From: AC-32 sp963755635
Lineage (GTDB): Bacteria > Actinomycetota > Thermoleophilia > Gaiellales > Gaiellaceae
NCBI GenBank assembly: GCA_963755635.1
Contig: CAVWKS010000026.1
Span: 1 to 64,000 of the forward strand
Reading direction: 5' to 3'
DNA: 64,000 nt
The notes under the pieces were generated by a model. That model was given only the letters and a program-made list of their open reading frames with translations, ran no database searches and was not told the origin of the DNA. A program made the translations under genes and the position numbers. Shown here one piece after another: positions 60,532 to 64,000 of the stretch (within the stretch, counting starts at the first letter, position 1; each line of letters opens with the position of its first letter).

Positions 60532-61941
60532 CTAGCAGCCGGTTCGCGGCGGCAGGTCGTCGGGCACGTCGACGAGGTCGACGAACTCGGCGGCGAACTC
60601 GGCGAAGCGCTCGATGTCTCCACGGTTCGTCGCGATCCCGAGCGAGGCGCGTACGGCACCGCCGGACGGGAGCCCGATCGCCGTCACGTAGTCGTCGAGG
60701 CTCATGCCGTCGCCGAACTCCCCGCCCAGGAGCGTCTCGCGCGAGATGGTGAAGGCGATCTCGCCCGCGCCGGGGTTGCAGAAGCAGCCGGTGCGCAGCG
60801 AGATCGAGTGGCGCTGGGCGATGCGGTCGACGTAGCGCTCGTCGACGATGCGGCCGTCCGGGTGGAGGAAGTTGAACGCGATCGTGGCGCCGCGACGCTC
60901 GACGGTGTCGGGGCCGTAGACCGCGGTCACGGGCGATCCGTCCGCGTGGCGCAGCCCTGTGATCACGCGCAAGAGGCGCTCGGCCTGCGCCTGCACGTGC
61001 GTGTGGATCCGCTCGATTCCGAGCCGTTGGTCGAGGAAGCGCAGGCCGATCTCGACGGCCGGGAGGTTGAGGAAGTTGACGGTGCCGTCCTCGAAGTGGG
61101 CGGGGCCGGGAGCCGACTGGTACCACTCGCGCTGGACGAAGGCGGCGACGATCGTCCCGCCGGAGAACCAGGGACGCTCGAGCTTGGCGAGCGCATCCCG
61201 GCGCGCGATCAACACGCCGACGCCGGTCGGCCAGCCGAACATCTTGTAGAAGGAGAGGCAGGCGAAGTCCGGCTTGGCCTGTGAGAGGTCGAGCCGGTTG
61301 GTGGGCACGAAAGCCGCCGCGTCGAGCAGGACGTCCCAGCCGTGCTCGTGCGCTTCGTCGATCCAGGAGAGTGGGTGCTGGACGCCCGAGAAGTTCGACT
61401 GGGCCGGGTAGGCGAACAGGTTGTGGTGCTCACCGACGACGTCGGTGAGGTAGCGGGGCAGCAGCGTCTCGTCGACGCGAAGCTCGGGGCCGGCGCTCGG
61501 GACGTACGTCGTCTCTGCGCCGCGGGCGCGCGCGAACTCGCGAATGCCGTTGACCGAGTTGTGGTTGTCGAAGGTGAGCAGAAAGCGGTCGCCCGGCCGG
61601 AACGGATAGGCCTCGCCGACCAGCCGGAGCGCGCCGGTTGCATTCGGCGTGAAGATGGCCACGTACTCGTCGGGCGAGGCACGGAAGAATCCAAGGACGG
61701 CCCGCCGCGCCTGCTCGGCCAGCTCGGTCATCGCCGCGGAGGTCGGATTGGCTGAGTGCGGGTTCCCGAAGACGTTGTCGCGCAGCAGCGCCAGGTGCTC
61801 GTCCAGCTGCGAGTGCGCGTAGAGGCCCGCCCCGGTGTAGTCGAGGTAGACGTGTCCGCCGGCGTCGAGCCGTCCGAACTCGGTCCGCCGCAGCTCGTCA
61901 AACAGAGGGTCGGCGGCCGGCGACGACACGAGCTGGCTCAT
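60532..61941 (-). CDS. Class V aminotransferase, MOCOS-like cysteine desulfurase
   Basis: A 469-aa PLP enzyme. VYLDYTGAGLYAHSQLDEHL opens the fold; VAIFTPNATGALRLVGEAYP binds the cofactor phosphate; LLDAAAFVP contains the Asp contacting the pyridine N. The PLP Lys is in CLSFYKMFGWPTGVGVL (about Lys233). Near residue 385 the loop SLRTGCFCNPGAGE closely resembles the RTGCFCNPGAC segment of molybdenum-cofactor sulfurases, with Cys residues that could carry the persulfide. It would release sulfur from cysteine. It is divergent from an ArsR-DUF2892-thioredoxin operon, which supports a sulfur-related role. Substrate specificity is inferred. Confidence 0.88.
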   Translation of the reverse strand: MSQLVSSPAADPLFDELRRTEFGRLDAGGHVYLDYTGAGLYAHSQLDEHLALLRDNVFGNPHSANPTSAAMTELAEQARRAVLGFFRASPDEYVAIFTPNATGALRLVGEAYPFRPGDRFLLTFDNHNSVNGIREFARARGAETTYVPSAGPELRVDETLLPRYLTDVVGEHHNLFAYPAQSNFSGVQHPLSWIDEAHEHGWDVLLDAAAFVPTNRLDLSQAKPDFACLSFYKMFGWPTGVGVLIARRDALAKLERPWFSGGTIVAAFVQREWYQSAPGPAHFEDGTVNFLNLPAVEIGLRFLDQRLGIERIHTHVQAQAERLLRVITGLRHADGSPVTAVYGPDTVERRGATIAFNFLHPDGRIVDERYVDRIAQRHSISLRTGCFCNPGAGEIAFTISRETLLGGEFGDGMSLDDYVTAIGLPSGGAVRASLGIATNRGDIERFAEFAAEFVDLVDVPDDLPPRTGC

Positions 61942-62006
61942 GCGCTCTTCCTACTCCCTTTCCGCCTCGACCGCAACGATTGGGGCCGGTTTGTCATCTC
62001 TCTACG

Positions 62007-62040
62007 ACTATACACCTATACAACTACATTATGCTATAGT
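62007..62040. promoter_or_regulatory. AT-rich promoter and candidate ArsR operator
   Basis: ACTATA (62007-62012) and TATAGT (62035-62040) form an inverted repeat across 22 bases. CTATACAC and CTATACAA (62008, 62016) are direct repeats with 8-bp spacing. TATAGT is also a good -10 box; transcription would begin about at the ATG (62048), giving a leaderless mRNA. The AT content is very high for this genome. ArsR proteins usually bind such AT-rich inverted repeats. Confidence 0.6.
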
Positions 62041-62047
62041 GCAGTTC

Positions 62048-62389
62048 ATGGAGAAGCTTCCGCACCCGCTCCCACACGACCTGGTCGAGTTGATCGCCCG
62101 CCGCTTCCGCGTCCTGGGCGAGCCGAGCCGAGTCCGGTTGCTCGACCATCTGCGCGAGGGCGAACGCTCGGTGAACGAGCTCGCCGCTCACCTCGGCGCG
62201 GGGCAGCAGAACGTCTCCAAGCACCTGTCCGTCCTCGCCGAGGCGGGCATCCTCGCCCGGCGCAAGGACGGCAACCACGTCTACTACCGAATCGTCGACG
62301 ACGGCGTGCTCGGTCTCTGCGAGCAGGTCTGCGGCTCGCTCCAGCAGCAGCTGCAGACCCTGGCGCTGATCGTCGGCGGCTCGGCCTAG
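62048..62389 (+). CDS. ArsR-family regulator, possible sulfane-sulfur or metal sensor
   Basis: A 113-aa winged-helix repressor: LIARRFRVLGEPSRVRLLDH, SVNELAAHLGAGQQNVSKHL (recognition helix) and SVLAEAGILARRKDGNHVYY (wing). Two Cys, Cys91 and Cys95 (LGLCEQVCGSL), lie in the last helix. The classic arsenic motif ELCVCDL in helix 3 is absent. Persulfide sensors (BigR, SqrR, YgaV) use two Cys, one also in the last helix, but their other Cys is in helix 2, so the match is partial. The ATG at 62048 is chosen over an upstream start because the operator lies between. It heads the DUF2892-thioredoxin-methyltransferase operon. Confidence 0.92.
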   Translation: MEKLPHPLPHDLVELIARRFRVLGEPSRVRLLDHLREGERSVNELAAHLGAGQQNVSKHLSVLAEAGILARRKDGNHVYYRIVDDGVLGLCEQVCGSLQQQLQTLALIVGGSA

Positions 62390-62401
62390 GAGGAGGTCGA
62401 G

Positions 62402-62626
62402 ATGACCAAGCTGACCAAGAACATGAGCAACCTCGATCGCACGGTCCGCGCTCTGATCGCGGTGGCCGCGCTCGTCGTGGCGATCGCCATCGGCGTCGGT
62501 TCCGTCGCCGGAATCGTGCTGCTCGTCGTCACCGCGCTCATGGGCGTGACCGCAGCCGTCGGCTTCTGCCCGCTGTACGCGCTCTTCCATATCGACACGC
62601 ACGGCCGCAGGCTGCTGCCGCACTGA
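62402..62626 (+). CDS. DUF2892 (YgaP-type) small membrane protein
   Basis: A 74-aa protein: MTKLTKNMSNLDRTVRALIA, two helices (IAVAALVVAIAIGVGSVAGI, VLLVVTALMGVTAAVGFCPL) and a basic tail. NMxxxDRxxR-hydrophobic and TAxxGFCPLY are the DUF2892 hallmarks, with one conserved Cys. In E. coli YgaP this module anchors a rhodanese domain and forms membrane dimers. Here it stands alone. It starts 12 bp after the ArsR stop behind AGGAGG. Confidence 0.93.
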   Translation: MTKLTKNMSNLDRTVRALIAVAALVVAIAIGVGSVAGIVLLVVTALMGVTAAVGFCPLYALFHIDTHGRRLLPH

Positions 62627-62637
62627 AAGGAGCACAC

Positions 62638-62991
62638 ATGGATGTCACCACCGAAACGTTCGAGCACGAGGTGATCGAGCGCTCGCACGAGATTCCCGTC
62701 GTCGTCGACTTCTGGGCGGCCTGGTGCGGGCCCTGCCAGATGCTCGGCCCCGCGATCGAAGCCGAGGTCGCGAAGCGCGAAGGTCGGATCGAGCTCGCCA
62801 AGCTCGACGTCGACGCCGAGCCGGAGATCGCTGCCCGCTACGGCATTCAGTCGATTCCAACCGTGGCCGTCTTCCGCGACGGCGAGCCGGTGACGGGCTT
62901 CGTCGGCGCCTACCCGCCGGCGACGATCGGCCAATTCTTCGACGAGCAGGTGCTCGCCGAGCAGGCCGAGCCGGCGCAGACGACGGCATGA
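62638..62991 (+). CDS. trxA: Thioredoxin
   Basis: A 117-aa cytosolic dithiol oxidoreductase. The active site WAAWCGPCQM (Cys30, Cys33) and the cis-Pro loop IQSIPTVAVFRDG are intact. Length and N-terminus are normal for thioredoxin. The start is 11 bp after the DUF2892 stop, with AAAGGAG 5-6 bp upstream. In this operon it could reduce persulfides or the ArsR Cys pair; a general role is also possible. The gene symbol indicates family only. Confidence 0.93.
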   Translation: MDVTTETFEHEVIERSHEIPVVVDFWAAWCGPCQMLGPAIEAEVAKREGRIELAKLDVDAEPEIAARYGIQSIPTVAVFRDGEPVTGFVGAYPPATIGQFFDEQVLAEQAEPAQTTA

Positions 62992-63004
62992 GCGCGGCGG
63001 TGGC

Positions 63005-63619
63005 GTGACGCCGCCGGTCGGGCGCGAGGAGTGGGACCGCCGCTACGCCGGCAGCGAGTTGCTCTGGAGCGCGCGTCCGAGTCGCTTCCTCCTCGCTGAG
63101 GCAGGCGATCTCCCGCCGGGGCGAGCGCTCGACCTCGCCTGCGGCGAGGGTCGCCACGCTGTTTGGCTCGCCGAGCGAGGCTGGCAGGTCACCGGCGTCG
63201 ACTTTTCGGAGGCCGCGCTGGCGAAGGCGCGAGAGCTCTCCGCCGCGCGCGGGATTCGGGCGAACTGGGTGGCGGCCGATCTGCTGGACTACCGGCCGGA
63301 GGAGCGCGCCTACGACCTCGTCCTCCTCTTCTACCTCCAGCTGCCGGAGCCGCAGCGGCGGAAGATCCTCCGCGCGGCCGCCGACGCAGTCGCGCAGGGT
63401 GGCCTGCTGCTGCTCGTCGCGCACGACAGCAGCAACCTCGCGGACGGTCACGGCGGGCCCAAAGACCCTGCTGTCCTCTACACCGCCGGCGACGTCGTCG
63501 CTGACCTCGACGGCACCGGGCTCGAGATCGAGCGCGCCGAAATCGTCGAGCGACCAGTCGCGACCGCAGACGGCGAGCGTACTGCCCTCGACGCGTTCGT
63601 CCGCGCCCGGCGCGACTGA
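63005..63619 (+). CDS. SAM-dependent methyltransferase, TehB/UbiE-like
   Basis: A 204-aa class I methyltransferase. EEWDRRYAGSELLWSARPSR is typical of TehB/thiopurine-methyltransferase-like enzymes. Motif I is RALDLACGEGRHAVWLAERG, followed by VTGVDFSEAALAKARELSAA (acidic ribose ligand), WVAADLLDYRPEERAYDLVL and LLFYLQLPEPQRRKILRAAA. The GTG start is 13 bp after thioredoxin. TehB-type enzymes methylate tellurite or other thiophilic species; together with ArsR and thioredoxin this suggests detoxification. The substrate is inferred. Confidence 0.88.
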   Translation: MTPPVGREEWDRRYAGSELLWSARPSRFLLAEAGDLPPGRALDLACGEGRHAVWLAERGWQVTGVDFSEAALAKARELSAARGIRANWVAADLLDYRPEERAYDLVLLFYLQLPEPQRRKILRAAADAVAQGGLLLLVAHDSSNLADGHGGPKDPAVLYTAGDVVADLDGTGLEIERAEIVERPVATADGERTALDAFVRARRD

Positions 63620-63642
63620 CGAACTGAAGGCGCGGCGAAGCG

Positions 63643-64000
63643 TCAGGCGCCCGCCGGCAAGGGTGCGTGCGGCGCAGCGGCAACGGCCGCGGCGGCGAGG
63701 ACGAGGTGGAAGCCGCCGGCCCGCCGGCCGTCGAGTGCCGTAGTCGCCGCGTAGTCACGCTGACGGTCGAGCAGCTCGGCGATCGCCGCGAACGCAGGCA
63801 TCTCCGGTTGGTCAGGGCCGACCTCACAGGCAAGGCGCGCCAGCTGGACGAGGCCGTCGGCCGGCCGTCCTTCGAGCATCCGCGACAGGGCTCCCACGAG
63901 TAGCGCGAATGTGCGCTCGAGCAGCGGCGGGCGCGGCGGAGGCGGACCGGGCGGCGAGCCGCAATCCAGGGGTGGGTCTCCGGCGAGAAGACGCTCGAGC
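63643..64000 (-). CDS. Unidentified protein, C-terminal part (runs off the window)
   Basis: The frame is open from the right edge to a stop at 63643 (about 118 codons seen). It starts with a Pro-rich stretch (LDCGSPPGPPPPRPPLLERT), then a helical, Ala/Leu-rich region: LVGALSRMLEGRPADGLVQL, MPAFAAIAELLDRQRDYAAT and HLVLAAAAVAAAPHAPLPAGA. No motif is recognisable. It is convergent with the methyltransferase gene, 23 bp apart. It is tentative because the start and N-terminus are missing. Confidence 0.45.
   Translation of the reverse strand, partial: LERLLAGDPPLDCGSPPGPPPPRPPLLERTFALLVGALSRMLEGRPADGLVQLARLACEVGPDQPEMPAFAAIAELLDRQRDYAATTALDGRRAGGFHLVLAAAAVAAAPHAPLPAGA

Overview
The window is very GC-rich (about 70% by eye) bacterial chromosome, almost fully coding. 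Many genes start with GTG or TTG, and neighbours often overlap by 4 bp (GTGA/ATGA). A fused KorA plus KorB 2-oxoacid:ferredoxin oxidoreductase, LuxR-type ATPase regulators, PASTA repeats, berberine-type FAD oxidases and collagen-like/lamin-tail exoproteins suggest an Actinomycetota chromosome, possibly class Thermoleophilia. The phylum is a reasonable inference; the class is a guess. I saw no rRNA, tRNA, CRISPR array, insertion sequence, prophage or integrase. No intergenic stretch exceeds about 300 bases.

Layout. 0-5 kb: end of a thiolase gene, a TPR-like protein, a winged-helix regulator, pgl, proC, an AlkA-type glycosylase and an XRE-TPR regulator. 5.2-5.4 kb: a divergent promoter with repeats and a 28-codon hydrophobic peptide gene. 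5.4-9.2 kb: a VOC protein and the kor operon with two small unknown proteins. 9.2-16.5 kb: lipoprotein, prolyl aminopeptidase, TSUP transporter, PASTA protein, proline-rich protein, collagen-like/LTD protein, UppP, MarR. 16.5-20 kb: MarR-controlled ABC efflux system and an internally deleted MFS gene. 20-26 kb: OmpR-type two-component system followed by three secreted beta-propeller genes, two preceded by the same 11-bp-phased tandem repeats. 26-42 kb: glycosidase-like exoprotein, Na+/H+ antiporter, M14 carboxypeptidase, GNAT, ABC exporter, MarR and MFS, FUSC-like protein, NarL-type two-component system, FAD oxidase. 42-51 kb: LuxR-ATPase regulator, an 80-aa protein, an MMPL transporter, an amino-acid permease and a DUF998 protein; two divergent promoters share a nearly identical operator/leader. 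51-60 kb: P-type ATPase, YihY, Vps62-like membrane protein, NarL-type two-component system. 60.5-63.6 kb: MOCOS-like cysteine desulfurase divergent from ArsR, DUF2892, thioredoxin and methyltransferase genes, reminiscent of YgaV/YgaP sulfane-sulfur systems. The window ends inside an unidentified gene.

Quality warning. Thirteen otherwise well-conserved genes are interrupted by what looks like one inserted or missing base, mostly next to short G/C runs. Each full span differs from a multiple of three by exactly one base in the expected direction. Uncorrected sequencing or assembly error is the simplest explanation, so these genes are annotated as single frameshifted CDSs rather than as true pseudogenes.

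Most interesting candidates: (1) the XRE-TPR regulator with its divergent mini-peptide, an RRNPP-like signalling pair; (2) the duplicated TCAGGGT promoter module beside the LuxR-ATPase regulator; (3) the 11-bp-phased repeats linking a two-component system to secreted propeller proteins; (4) the sulfane-sulfur-like cassette at 60.5-63.6 kb.
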